From G963664835 sp963664835 (lineage in GTDB: Bacteria; Chloroflexota; UBA6077; FW602-bin22; JBCLEL01): a stretch of 64,000 nucleotides of DNA. The notes beneath the pieces are model-generated. The model did no database searches. It was not told the DNA's origin and saw nothing but the letters and a program-made list of their open reading frames with translations. This document shows positions 17,618 to 26,363 of this stretch, piece after piece. Numbering within the stretch: position 1 is the stretch's first letter; every line of letters begins with the position of its first letter. The stretch lies in assembly GCA_963664835.2 (NCBI GenBank), contig CAXXUG010000028.1:124001-188000 (forward strand), written 5' to 3'. The position numbers and the translations under genes are program-made.

Positions 17618-18892
17618 CTAGCTCGTGGGTAGCTCAGGCCATTCGCCCAGCACTACGGTCAAGGTGATCTCTTCGCCATCGCGGACCACGGTCAATGTGA
17701 CTTCGTCGCCCACCTCTAGTCGATCGATGTAGCTGCCGATCTCGGTGATCGAGCTGATCGCCTTACCGTCGATCTCGACAATTACGTCGCCATCCTTGGC
17801 GGGCTCGGTGGCACTTCGAGTTGCCGAATCACCACGTAGGCCTCCCTGGGCGGCCGGGCCTCCGGGCACAGCGCGCATCACGTAGATCCCGGTCTCTATG
17901 TCCAGACCGAACTCTTTCGCGATTCGGTTGTTCACGGGAAGACCGGAGATACCGAGCCACGGATACTTGACCTCTTGCCCAGCCTCAAGTTTGCTCATGA
18001 CCCGCTTCGCCGAGTTGATTGGTACCGAGAATCCGATTCCTACCGAGCCGCGCACCGGACTCTGTATGACCGTATTGATTCCTATTACCTCACCGCTGCT
18101 GTTCAACAGAGGCCCTCCGCTGTTGCCCGGATTGATGTCTGCATCGGTCTGAATCATGTCGCGCATCGGCCGGCTGGTCGTGCCGACCCGAGTTCGGTCG
18201 AGCGAGCTGACAATGCCGGCCGTCATGCTGCCCTGAAGGCCAAAAGGACTGCCGATTGCTATGGCAACCTGTCCGACGTGAAGCGTATCCGAGTCGCCCA
18301 ATTTCGCCGGCTTCAACCCTTCCGGGGCATCCTTCATCGCCAGTAGCGCCAGGTCGTTGCTTACGTCCCGTCCCGTTACAGTTGCCTCATATTCGTTGCC
18401 GTCATAGAGCCGTACAATCGCTGAGGTCACCTCGCTGACCACGTGATTGTTGGTCAAGACCAGACCCTTTTCGTCAATGATGATGCCGGAGCCGGAGCTG
18501 CCGCCGGGAGCCTGCGCGCCGTCCGTTTCTCTCTGCGCCAGCACTCCAACTACCGAGGGAAGTACGTGGTCGTAGACTGCGATTAGCGCCGCCTCGGGTG
18601 CAACTAGAGGCTCCCCGTTGGTTGTGCCGGGATCCTCGGTCTGGGAGTGATCGGGCGTGTGCTCGCCGAATCCTGATGCTTGCTCATCTCCTATCTCGTA
18701 CATCTGTGACCCGGGTGTATTCGGATCAATCGACGTTTGTGGATGTGAAAGACTAAACATCGATGCGCCGCCGGATGTGAGTGTTTTTAAGGCGGCGCCT
18801 CCGTTGAACGCAAACAACGCCCCTGCGATCAGCGCTGTTCCGATTAGTACGCCGAACGCCACTCCCACGGAGATTCTTGCTACTTGTGCCAT
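17618..18892 (-). CDS. HtrA/DegP-type membrane-anchored serine protease with PDZ domain
   Basis: Trypsin-like protease of envelope quality control, 424 residues from the ATG at 18892, which sits six bases after AGGAGG. An N-terminal membrane segment (ISVGVAFGVLIGTALIAGAL) is followed by an acidic Thr/Gly-rich linker. The protease domain has the triad His in LTNNHVV, Asp in SNDLALLAM and Ser in GNSGGPLLN. The C-terminal PDZ domain starts near YPWLGISGLPV and contains GDVIVEIDGKAI. One PDZ domain and a single anchor match bacterial HtrA/DegS-like proteins. It is co-transcribed with the helical protein downstream. Confidence 0.93.
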   Translation of the reverse strand: MAQVARISVGVAFGVLIGTALIAGALFAFNGGAALKTLTSGGASMFSLSHPQTSIDPNTPGSQMYEIGDEQASGFGEHTPDHSQTEDPGTTNGEPLVAPEAALIAVYDHVLPSVVGVLAQRETDGAQAPGGSSGSGIIIDEKGLVLTNNHVVSEVTSAIVRLYDGNEYEATVTGRDVSNDLALLAMKDAPEGLKPAKLGDSDTLHVGQVAIAIGSPFGLQGSMTAGIVSSLDRTRVGTTSRPMRDMIQTDADINPGNSGGPLLNSSGEVIGINTVIQSPVRGSVGIGFSVPINSAKRVMSKLEAGQEVKYPWLGISGLPVNNRIAKEFGLDIETGIYVMRAVPGGPAAQGGLRGDSATRSATEPAKDGDVIVEIDGKAISSITEIGSYIDRLEVGDEVTLTVVRDGEEITLTVVLGEWPELPTS

Positions 18893-19348
18893 TTTCATCC
18901 TCCTGTTGCTCTGCTGCGCAAGACCGCCTTCCGGCAATCTCGCTGTTACTTCTGAAATTTAAGGCGGTCTGGTTAAACCCCCATTGGCCAAATGTAAAAT
19001 CGAAGTAAATTGTAGTCGTTATCGATCTCAAAGTTCGAGAGGGTGCAAGCTGATCCAATCTTCAGCACGTAGCCGGAATTCCAATTGGCAATGGATCCAG
19101 TCTCGGATGATCTCAGACCGCCCGGGTAGTGGTTCGCGATGGGCTCCCTCCGCGCCAAATTCGCCTGGAGCTTTAGTGGGCGTCGATCGTCCCTTAAACC
19201 AAGTCTTGCAACCCCCGGCGTCAGCGCCCGTCATCGTATCTGGCTGATGTCGGCCGGCTGCGCCATCGGTCAGGTCTTATAATCGACTCTGAGACAGCAC
19301 GTTGCCCAGACCGGCAATTATCGAACCCAGCTAGAGTGAGGACACCCT
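18893..19348. other. Divergent intergenic region, HtrA and cyclase
   Basis: No gene seen in 456 bp between two divergent genes. It should carry promoters for both. A TATAAT occurs at 19278-19283 on the plus strand, about 65 bp before the cyclase gene, without a good -35. No repeat or hairpin stood out. Confidence 0.45.
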
Positions 19349-20032
19349 ATGAGCGTATTTGGACAACGCAGCATCATCGATCTGACGCAGGTATTTGAGC
19401 CAGGCATGCCGGTGATGCCCGGGCTCCCGCTGCCGGCGGTCTGGCCGGCTCTTCGTCAGGACGAGGGCGACTTCGTCAACGCTAACATCATCCAATACTG
19501 CGAGCACTCCGGCACCCATGTTGACTCTCCAGCCCATTTCTTCAAGGGTGGGACGACGTTGGACGCCCTTCCACTTGACTCGCTAATGGGGCCGGCTGTC
19601 GTTCTAGATCTCACCAGCAAGCGAGGTGATGTGCCGATCGATGCTTCGGATCTGGAAAACGCTCAAAGCATCGCTTCTCCGATCGAACCCGGCGACGTGG
19701 TGCTGCTGAGGTCCGACCATTCGTTACTCTGGGACATCAAGCCGCGCAACCGAGCATTTGTCGATGACGGTTGGCCGTATCTGACCGCTGACGCGGCAAA
19801 GTATCTTGTGCAAGCGGAGATTCGTGCGTTTGGGGTTGAGACCCCAGATCCGGACCGCCTTGGGACGACGGAGTTTCCAGTTCACCACGCCTTGCTGCCG
19901 GCCGGCATCCCCATCATAGAGAACCTGTGCAACCTGGATCAGATAGTACTTGCAAGGTGCGAGTTCATCGCGCTGCCGCTGAAGGTGCGTGCGGGAACAG
20001 GTGGGCCCTGCCGCGCTCTCGCGTTGGTGTGA
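19349..20032 (+). CDS. Cyclase-family (kynurenine formamidase-like) metal hydrolase
   Basis: PF04199 cyclase-family protein of 227 residues. The metal-binding signature HSGTHVDSPAHFF (His-x-Gly-Thr-His-x-Asp-x-Pro-x-His) is intact near residue 50, and the N-terminal IDLTQVFEPGMPVMPG is typical. Characterised members include KynB arylformamidase, isatin hydrolase and polyketide cyclases. No tryptophan-degradation genes are adjacent, so the substrate is undetermined. ATG start follows GAGTGAGG. It is convergent with the histidine kinase gene 49 bp downstream. Confidence 0.85.
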   Translation: MSVFGQRSIIDLTQVFEPGMPVMPGLPLPAVWPALRQDEGDFVNANIIQYCEHSGTHVDSPAHFFKGGTTLDALPLDSLMGPAVVLDLTSKRGDVPIDASDLENAQSIASPIEPGDVVLLRSDHSLLWDIKPRNRAFVDDGWPYLTADAAKYLVQAEIRAFGVETPDPDRLGTTEFPVHHALLPAGIPIIENLCNLDQIVLARCEFIALPLKVRAGTGGPCRALALV

Positions 20033-20080
20033 TGGGGCCGTTAATCGGAGATTTCGATCCGCGTGATTAGGCGTCGCTCG

Positions 20081-21511
20081 CTAGCTCGCCGTGGCCGGTA
20101 GGTTAACTGTGAAAACGGTGCCAGTCTGTTCGTCGCTCCTTGCTTCGATCGAGCCATTGTGCAGTTGGACCAGCTCTTTCACGATCGAAAGACCCAACCC
20201 GCTTCCTTCAGTGCCGGCTCGCATACGCGATCGGTCGATTTGATAGAACCGCTCGAAGATGCGCGTCAGGTGCTCTGGCGGGATATAGGAGCCGCTGTTC
20301 GTGACCGACAGCTGCGCCTGGTTCGCGTACCTGTTCGCCCTGACCTTGATCTCTCCACCGGCCGGCGTGTGTTTCACCGCGTTGTCTATCATGTTGGTCA
20401 GCACCTGCTCCAGCCTGTGCGGGTCAGCCAGGATGACAAGTTCGTCCTCCACTTCAGTAGAGAGTGTCACGTCTCGCTCCGCCGTTTGTCGTTCGAACGC
20501 CCGTGTGCACCCTTCCGCTATCTCACTAACGTTCACTTGCTCCACGTTTAGGCTCAACTGCCCGGACTCTATCTTGGATAGGTACAGCAGATCGTCTACC
20601 AGCCGGTGCATCCGGCTAGACTCCTCCTGCACTACCTTCCCTGCCGTCTTGTAGTCCTGTGGTTTGTTCAACGTCCCGTCCATCATCGCCTGCGCGAATC
20701 CTTGTATCGACGTGAGCGGCGTACGCAGCTCATGTGAAACGTTCGCCAGAAAGTCGCGCATTGATTGCTGAGACTGCGATACTTCCCGGGCCATCCGGTT
20801 GAACGCTTGCGCAAGGGAGTCAATCTCGACAATGTCTTGTCTGGGTACCTGGTGATCGTATCTGTTGCGGGCGATCTCTTCGGTCGCCGAAGTAAGCCTG
20901 CGAATCGGCCTGGTGATCGAGCGCGATAAGAAGACGGCCGCTCCGATAGAAACGATTAGAGACACGAGCGCCGCGACCGACAGACCGGGCGCCAGTTCGA
21001 GCCAGGCCGTAGTCAGGCTCTCGTGCGGAACAGTTATGGCGACCTGCAATCCAGGGTCTGTATTGTTGGATCCCGTCAGCGTTGAACGGACGGTACGGGG
21101 AACAGACGTGATCACGAAGAGGTTGCCGAGGTCCCCCTCTCTATAGTTCGCCCAATATGACGTTACGCCGGCTCGGTAGGGCCGCTCGGTCATCCCCATC
21201 TGATGCCCTGCCAGCTTGTTACCGGTGTCGACCAAGACGCGGTGATCGCTGTCCATCAGCAAAATACGCACGTCCAACTCGTGCGCTTGATATTGCAGAT
21301 AGCGGACTATCTCTTCCGGAGGAGCGTTTGCCCACTCGAGGATAGCTACCTGGTAGGACAATGGCAGCGCAATGTCGGCGAGCTGGTTGGCGCGCAGCTG
21401 ACTGTGATAGCCGCGCACGATATACACGAAGGTGAGGCCGGCCAGGAACAACGCCAGGAAAATGACGACGACAAACGCCAGAATAAGTCGAGTTCGCAGA
21501 ATCCTAAGCAT
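20081..21511 (-). CDS. Sensor histidine kinase (HAMP-HisKA-HATPase)
   Basis: Membrane sensor kinase of 476 residues from the ATG at 21511. Transmembrane helices lie at about residues 8-33 and 174-196, flanking an extracytoplasmic sensor domain of about 140 residues. Then come a HAMP linker (SITRPIRRLTSATEEI), HisKA with phosphorylated His260 in FLANVSHELRTPLTS, and the ATPase with the N box NMIDNAVKHTP and G boxes GSGLGLSIVKE. The gene starts four bases after the stop of the response regulator, so they form one operon. Layout resembles PhoR/VicK/ResE-type kinases. The signal is unknown. Confidence 0.93.
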   Translation of the reverse strand: MLRILRTRLILAFVVVIFLALFLAGLTFVYIVRGYHSQLRANQLADIALPLSYQVAILEWANAPPEEIVRYLQYQAHELDVRILLMDSDHRVLVDTGNKLAGHQMGMTERPYRAGVTSYWANYREGDLGNLFVITSVPRTVRSTLTGSNNTDPGLQVAITVPHESLTTAWLELAPGLSVAALVSLIVSIGAAVFLSRSITRPIRRLTSATEEIARNRYDHQVPRQDIVEIDSLAQAFNRMAREVSQSQQSMRDFLANVSHELRTPLTSIQGFAQAMMDGTLNKPQDYKTAGKVVQEESSRMHRLVDDLLYLSKIESGQLSLNVEQVNVSEIAEGCTRAFERQTAERDVTLSTEVEDELVILADPHRLEQVLTNMIDNAVKHTPAGGEIKVRANRYANQAQLSVTNSGSYIPPEHLTRIFERFYQIDRSRMRAGTEGSGLGLSIVKELVQLHNGSIEARSDEQTGTVFTVNLPATAS

Positions 21512-21515
21512 CGTG

Positions 21516-22199
21516 CTATTCGGTCTCGGACTCCACAACCATCTTGTAGCCTATTCCCCACACCGTCTTGATCTTGGCATCACTCTTGGACAACTTCTCC
21601 CGAAGCCAGGTCACGTGCACGTCTATGGTCCTGGAATCTCCCAGGAAATCGTAGCCCCATACCGTGCTGATCAGCCGCTCCCGGTCCAGGACAACCTCGG
21701 GATGTTGCGCGAAGGCGACCAGCAGATCAAATTCCTTGGCACGCAGTTCGACGACCCTGTCGTCAACCCTGACCTCGCGCTTGTCTATGTCGATCTGTAG
21801 GTTACCGAGGATTATCTGGTCTCCAGAAACCGACTCACTCTGCGAGCGGCGCAGTACTGCCTTAACTCGAGCCACCAACTCGCGCGGATTGAACGGTTTC
21901 GTCACATAGTCGTCCGCGCCTATCTCCAGCCCGACAATCTTGTCCACGTCATCGGTACGGGCCGTCAGCATTATGATCGGAACGTTTGAAGACTTGCGGA
22001 GCTGCCGGCACGCTTCCCAGCCGTCGATGTCCGGCATCATCAGGTCCAGGATTATCAGGTCCGGCTTCACGTCGCCGGCGCGCTCAATCGCCTCTCTGCC
22101 GGTACTGGCCGACTCGACTCCAAATCCCTCGTTGCGTAGATACAACGAGACGAGTTGAACGATGTTCCTCTCGTCATCGGCGACTAGAACTTTCGACAT
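21516..22199 (-). CDS. OmpR/PhoB-family response regulator
   Basis: Two-component regulator of 227 residues. The receiver domain has the acidic pair in VADDERN, phosphoacceptor Asp52 in LIILDLMMPD, the switch Thr in IIMLTAR and the Lys in DYVTKPFNPREL. A C-terminal winged helix (DRERLISTVWGYDFLGDSRTID, HVTWLREKLSK) is the OmpR/PhoB DNA-binding type. First gene of the operon with the histidine kinase. It probably acts on local promoters and possibly autoregulates, but no clear direct-repeat operator was recognised upstream. Confidence 0.95.
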   Translation of the reverse strand: MSKVLVADDERNIVQLVSLYLRNEGFGVESASTGREAIERAGDVKPDLIILDLMMPDIDGWEACRQLRKSSNVPIIMLTARTDDVDKIVGLEIGADDYVTKPFNPRELVARVKAVLRRSQSESVSGDQIILGNLQIDIDKREVRVDDRVVELRAKEFDLLVAFAQHPEVVLDRERLISTVWGYDFLGDSRTIDVHVTWLREKLSKSDAKIKTVWGIGYKMVVESETE

Positions 22200-22460
22200 A
22201 ATTGCTTCCTCTAAAACTAAGCTGCTTACTTAGGCCAATTATCGGAGGCAATCCTTTCAACCGAATTAAGTGATTGTTAAATAAAGGTTATATGCGCCGT
22301 CAATCGCCAATTGCGGGACGCCTTAGCATCGCCATCGAAATCGAAGGTCCACGAGGATCCTGATGGTTACATTCTACTGCCAATTTGGAGGAATTGCCGC
22401 TCCAAACGCCGGCGGGTGCCCTAATCGCGCATCTGAACGCGGGTGTCCCCGGCACTTAGA

Positions 22461-23828
22461 CTACAGTCCTCGCGTCGCTTCTTCTATTGCCTGCCCAACG
22501 ATGCCGACAAGGGTGTCGGTCTGCTCGTTGGTTATTGTCAGTGGAGGCGCCAGCAACATGCTATCGCCCCGATTTCGAACTATCGCGCCGAGCCTGGCTG
22601 CCGCGTGGCCTACCCGCGCGCCGACCCTTTCGCTGGGCGTGAAGCTGGTTCTGGTCTCCTTATCCTCGACCAACTCTACCGCGGCCATGAGTCCGTATCC
22701 GCCTCGAACGTCGCCTACAAATCGATGGGAAGAAAGCTCGAGAAGTCCGTCGTGTAACCGCTTGCCCTGGCGGGCGGAGTTCTCCGGCAGGCTCTCTCGC
22801 TCCATGATGTCGAGATTGGCCTGGGCAACCGCGCAACATGTCGGATGTCCGGAGTAGGTGTACGCGTGCATCCATCTCTGTTCGGATGTGTTCATCAACT
22901 CGAAGATCTCTTCGGACACCATCATTCCGCCCAATGGGATATAACCGCTGGTGATGCCTTTGGAAAACGACATGATGTCGGGTCCCACGTTCCAGTTCTG
23001 GACGCCAAACCATTTGCCGGTCCGGCCAAATCCAGTAATGATCTCGTCCGCTATCAACAGGACATTGTTCCGGTCGCAGATCTTTCGCAGACGCGGAAAA
23101 TAGTCCGGATCGGGTGGGAATATTCCGCCGGCTCCCTGTACCGGCTCCGCGATCACCGCGGCTACCGTCTCAGGACCCTCACGTTGGATCGCTTGCTCGA
23201 CGTCGTCAGCGCAAGCTAAAGTGCATTCTGATTGGTCCGCACAGTGCGGACATCGATAGCGGTAGGGCGGGTTCACCGAGATGAATCCCGGCAACGGCGG
23301 ACCGAACCCCGCCTGGAAATCGGGAATGTTTGTCGTCCACATGGAGGTCGCGGTCAGTCCGTGGTAGGCTCTACTCCGGCTGATGATCTTCAGTTTTTCC
23401 CTCTTGCCCTGTGCCTGCCAGAAGTAACGCGCCGTCTTTATGGCGGAGTCATTGGCCTCCGCACCGCCGCAGGTGAAGTACGTCGCCTTCAGCGGTTGAG
23501 GCGCCAGGCTGGCCAGGCGGCTCGCCAACTCTATCGCCGGCCTATGGGTGGATCCGGCGTAGTTGCTGGAGTAGGCGTGGACGCTCATCTGTTTGGCCGC
23601 GGCCTCGGCCAGTTCCGGCCGGCCGTGTCCGATGTTCACGTTTGCCAGGCAAGCGAAGCTGTCGATGTACCTTTTGCCTTCGATGTCGAACAGGTAGATG
23701 CCTTCCCCGCCGGCGACTATTAGCGGGCCGGCGTACCTGTGCTCGAATCTGCTGTGCAGCGGATGAATCAGGTACGCTTCATCGGCCTCTAGCAGCGCCT
23801 GTCGTTCGGTAGAATATGTCGTGCTCAT
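22461..23828 (-). CDS. Class III PLP aminotransferase
   Basis: Fold-type I, class III aminotransferase of 455 residues. Lys290 in MSFSKGITSGYIPLGG binds PLP and Asp261 in LLIADEIITGFGRTG contacts the pyridine nitrogen. TCGGAEANDSAIKTAR is the usual cofactor-phosphate region. This family includes omega-amino acid:pyruvate, putrescine and taurine aminotransferases, and the substrate is not determinable. An unusual insert at residues 193-206, CPHCADQSECTLAC, has four cysteines and could bind a metal. ATG start at 23828; divergent from endonuclease IV. Confidence 0.9.
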   Translation of the reverse strand: MSTTYSTERQALLEADEAYLIHPLHSRFEHRYAGPLIVAGGEGIYLFDIEGKRYIDSFACLANVNIGHGRPELAEAAAKQMSVHAYSSNYAGSTHRPAIELASRLASLAPQPLKATYFTCGGAEANDSAIKTARYFWQAQGKREKLKIISRSRAYHGLTATSMWTTNIPDFQAGFGPPLPGFISVNPPYRYRCPHCADQSECTLACADDVEQAIQREGPETVAAVIAEPVQGAGGIFPPDPDYFPRLRKICDRNNVLLIADEIITGFGRTGKWFGVQNWNVGPDIMSFSKGITSGYIPLGGMMVSEEIFELMNTSEQRWMHAYTYSGHPTCCAVAQANLDIMERESLPENSARQGKRLHDGLLELSSHRFVGDVRGGYGLMAAVELVEDKETRTSFTPSERVGARVGHAAARLGAIVRNRGDSMLLAPPLTITNEQTDTLVGIVGQAIEEATRGL

Positions 23829-23987
23829 GTGGATGTGGCCCCCAATCGGCCGGCTCGTCTCGGTACGCCCGAGAGTCGAGCAATGGCCCTAAGTTGATCG
23901 AATTCTACTACCGGGAAGACTTCCTGATGATAGTTCAGGGTCTCCGCGTTATAATCCGGCCCATCCCTTTCGAAGGAGAGGTGCGAT

Positions 23988-24860
23988 TTGAGTGCAGGTG
24001 GAGGGGGCGAAAGACCGCCCCGTAGTCGGATCGGGGCCCACGTATCTGTGGCCGGCGGGTTGACGAACGGCGTTGACAGGGCACAGGCTATTGGGGCCGA
24101 GTGTATCCAAATATTCGTCGGTGCGCCCCAACGTTGGAGCACCGCTAAATACACCGACGACGAAGCCGAGGAGTTCAGGCAGGCCGTAAGCGAGAACGAT
24201 CTAAACCCTGTTTTCATCCACGGGCCTTACCTGGTTAATCTCGCGTCCAAGCGCGGCGACGTACGGGCGATCTCCCGCCGTGTGTTGGTGAGCCAGTTGG
24301 AATGGGCCGAGAAGCTAGGCGCCGTGGGAGTGATAGTCCACGTTGGCAGCGGCGGCGACAACGCGTTCGATCTGGCCGAAGCCGGCCTCCGCGAAGTCTT
24401 GGCGAAGTACTCGGGCAATGCAATGTTCTTGCTTGAGAACGACGCCGGCGCCGGCCAGCGCATAGGTAAACGCTTTAGCGAGGTCGGACGGTTGATCAAG
24501 GCGGCCGACAACGACGAGCGTCTGGGAGTCTGCCTGGATACCTGCCACGCCTTGGTATCAGGCTACGAAATTCGCGACATCGATAATCTGAACGCCGCGA
24601 TGGAGGAGTTCGACGCCGAAATAGGACTCGACAGACTCGTAGTAGTCCACGCAAACGACTCGAAAGGCGAGTTGGGCTCCAACAAGGACCGGCACGAAAA
24701 CATCGGCCAGGGCGAAATCGGCGAGGCCAGCTTCGAGATGATCTTGTCTCACCGGGACCTGCGCGGAATACCGTTCGTTCTGGAAGTGCCTGGCTATGAC
24801 AAGGACGGACCCGATGCACGAAACGTCAGGGATTTGATCCGGCTGGCCGAGGCCGGCTAG
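23988..24860 (+). CDS. nfo: Endonuclease IV (AP endonuclease)
   Basis: Zinc-dependent apurinic/apyrimidinic endonuclease of base-excision repair, 290 residues. The TIM-barrel motifs are well preserved: IGAHVSVAGG, IHGPYLVNLAS, GVIVHVGS, GVCLDTCHA, VHANDSKGELGS followed by RHENIGQG, and VLEVPG, which together supply the three-zinc ligand set. The start is TTG at 23988, seven bases after AGGAGAG; no in-frame ATG lies nearby. It ends with a four-base convergent overlap with the next gene. Confidence 0.95.
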   Translation: MSAGGGGERPPRSRIGAHVSVAGGLTNGVDRAQAIGAECIQIFVGAPQRWSTAKYTDDEAEEFRQAVSENDLNPVFIHGPYLVNLASKRGDVRAISRRVLVSQLEWAEKLGAVGVIVHVGSGGDNAFDLAEAGLREVLAKYSGNAMFLLENDAGAGQRIGKRFSEVGRLIKAADNDERLGVCLDTCHALVSGYEIRDIDNLNAAMEEFDAEIGLDRLVVVHANDSKGELGSNKDRHENIGQGEIGEASFEMILSHRDLRGIPFVLEVPGYDKDGPDARNVRDLIRLAEAG

Positions 24861-26083
24861 GGCTCGGCGTTTGCCTCGGGCGGCTGCTCTTCGAAGTGGT
24901 CGTAAACGAGCCGGGACAGTTCCGCGATCTGCTGCACCTCCCAAGCCTTGTCCGACATAACGACGATTACGTAGGGAGCGCTGGGCGCGTAAACGATTCC
25001 GACGTCATGGGTCGCGCTCGGCCAGTTCCCCGTCTTGTGAGCCACTTTAGTGCCGCGCGGCAGTAAGGCCGGCAAACGATTTCTGACCTTTTGACGGGTC
25101 ATCAGGTCCACCATGTCCTGGCTCGCCCTCTGGTTGACGGCTCTGCCCGTGGCCAGCATTTCCAGTAGCAAGGCCGTATCGTGAGCGGTGGCGGGCAGAT
25201 CGCCGCGGACCAGCGCGGTGTTCTCCATGCCAATCGCCGCGAGGTCTTGGTTGATGTTCCAACCGCCAACTTTGTCATGCAACATGATCGCTGCCACGTT
25301 GTCGCTTACCGTTATCATTGCCTCCACCAAGTTGCCCACCGGCACCTCGGTCCACAGCGGCCAAGCCAGGTCACCTAGTTTGTATTCCAAATGAAAGGGT
25401 ATCAACGTGACCGTCTCTTCGAACGTCAATAGGTCAAGCTCCCTTTGCTTGAAGACTTCGTACATAACCCACAGCTTGAATAGGCTAGCCGCATAAAACA
25501 CCCGATCCGGGTTCAGGGCCACTCCCCTGCCGTCTGGTATTCGCTTCACAACGATCCCATACCTGGAGATGTCCTCTCCCAGGTGGCGCTTGATCTTCTC
25601 GTCCAACACGGAATCGTGTTCCAGCGCAATCGGCTCGTAGCGTGGCGATGGCGTCAGTCCCACCGGCCCCCTGATCCGCGTCACGGTTATGGTGACGGTG
25701 GCGGCGATCTCCGGCCCAGGCGTCGGCGTTCTGACAGCCATCACCACCGGCGTGGCGCCGCTTGGATGTACGACGATCGTTCCGGTCGCTGTGGCTTCAG
25801 GTGATTCGGTGACGGAGGGCTCGGTCACGGTGCTCGTGGCGCTGGGTGTTGGGGAGATTTGTGATGTGGGGCTAGGATGCGGAGTTGCCGTGGCCGCTAT
25901 CGTGCCGGTGGGAGTCGCAGCCGGAGGTGTGATCGTTGGCGATGGCGTTGTCGCGGCGCCAACCGCCGTTTGTCGGATCGCCCAAACCGCCTCGAACTGC
26001 TTGGCGCATCCTAGCGTTATAAGGAGCGAGACGAACACGGGAACGATTCCTAGCAGAGCGGGTCGCCGCAGAATCGCCTTCAA
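24857..26083 (-). CDS. Class A beta-lactamase-like serine hydrolase lipoprotein
   Basis: Exported penicillin-interacting serine hydrolase, 408 residues. The N-terminus is a signal segment with lipobox-like ITLGC, then a long Pro/Thr/Ser-rich linker (about residues 40-130). The catalytic domain has SLFK (SxxK), SDN in ITVSDNVAA, and KTG in VAHKTGNW. The omega-loop Glu of true class A beta-lactamases is not evident; the equivalent segment reads RGDLPATAHDTALLLEML. It is therefore more likely a D,D-peptidase-like or unknown-target serine hydrolase than a resistance enzyme. A TTG start at 26083 gives MKAILRRPALLG. Convergent with nfo. Confidence 0.75.
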   Translation of the reverse strand: MKAILRRPALLGIVPVFVSLLITLGCAKQFEAVWAIRQTAVGAATTPSPTITPPAATPTGTIAATATPHPSPTSQISPTPSATSTVTEPSVTESPEATATGTIVVHPSGATPVVMAVRTPTPGPEIAATVTITVTRIRGPVGLTPSPRYEPIALEHDSVLDEKIKRHLGEDISRYGIVVKRIPDGRGVALNPDRVFYAASLFKLWVMYEVFKQRELDLLTFEETVTLIPFHLEYKLGDLAWPLWTEVPVGNLVEAMITVSDNVAAIMLHDKVGGWNINQDLAAIGMENTALVRGDLPATAHDTALLLEMLATGRAVNQRASQDMVDLMTRQKVRNRLPALLPRGTKVAHKTGNWPSATHDVGIVYAPSAPYVIVVMSDKAWEVQQIAELSRLVYDHFEEQPPEANAEP

Positions 26084-26363
26084 ACGTCACCTCGGTAGCC
26101 GTGCGCCTGGAAGTAAAGCAGAGCGGATCTGGCCAGGAGTAGGCCGGCCGTTTACTGGGCGCATGTTGCGTGGGTCTCAATCGAACAGTACCGCCTGAAC
26201 CGCCTATTGCAAATGCCAATAGCCATTAGAGTAGGAATGCGGTACTCGGACGGGTCTACTGCGGAAGGCCGGCGCATGTCGGGCATGTTCTGAGACCCAA
26301 CCCCGGCTCTAGAATCCGCTCAGTAGAGCATCTCCAGGACCGAGCGGGCGCCGTGGTCTCCGA

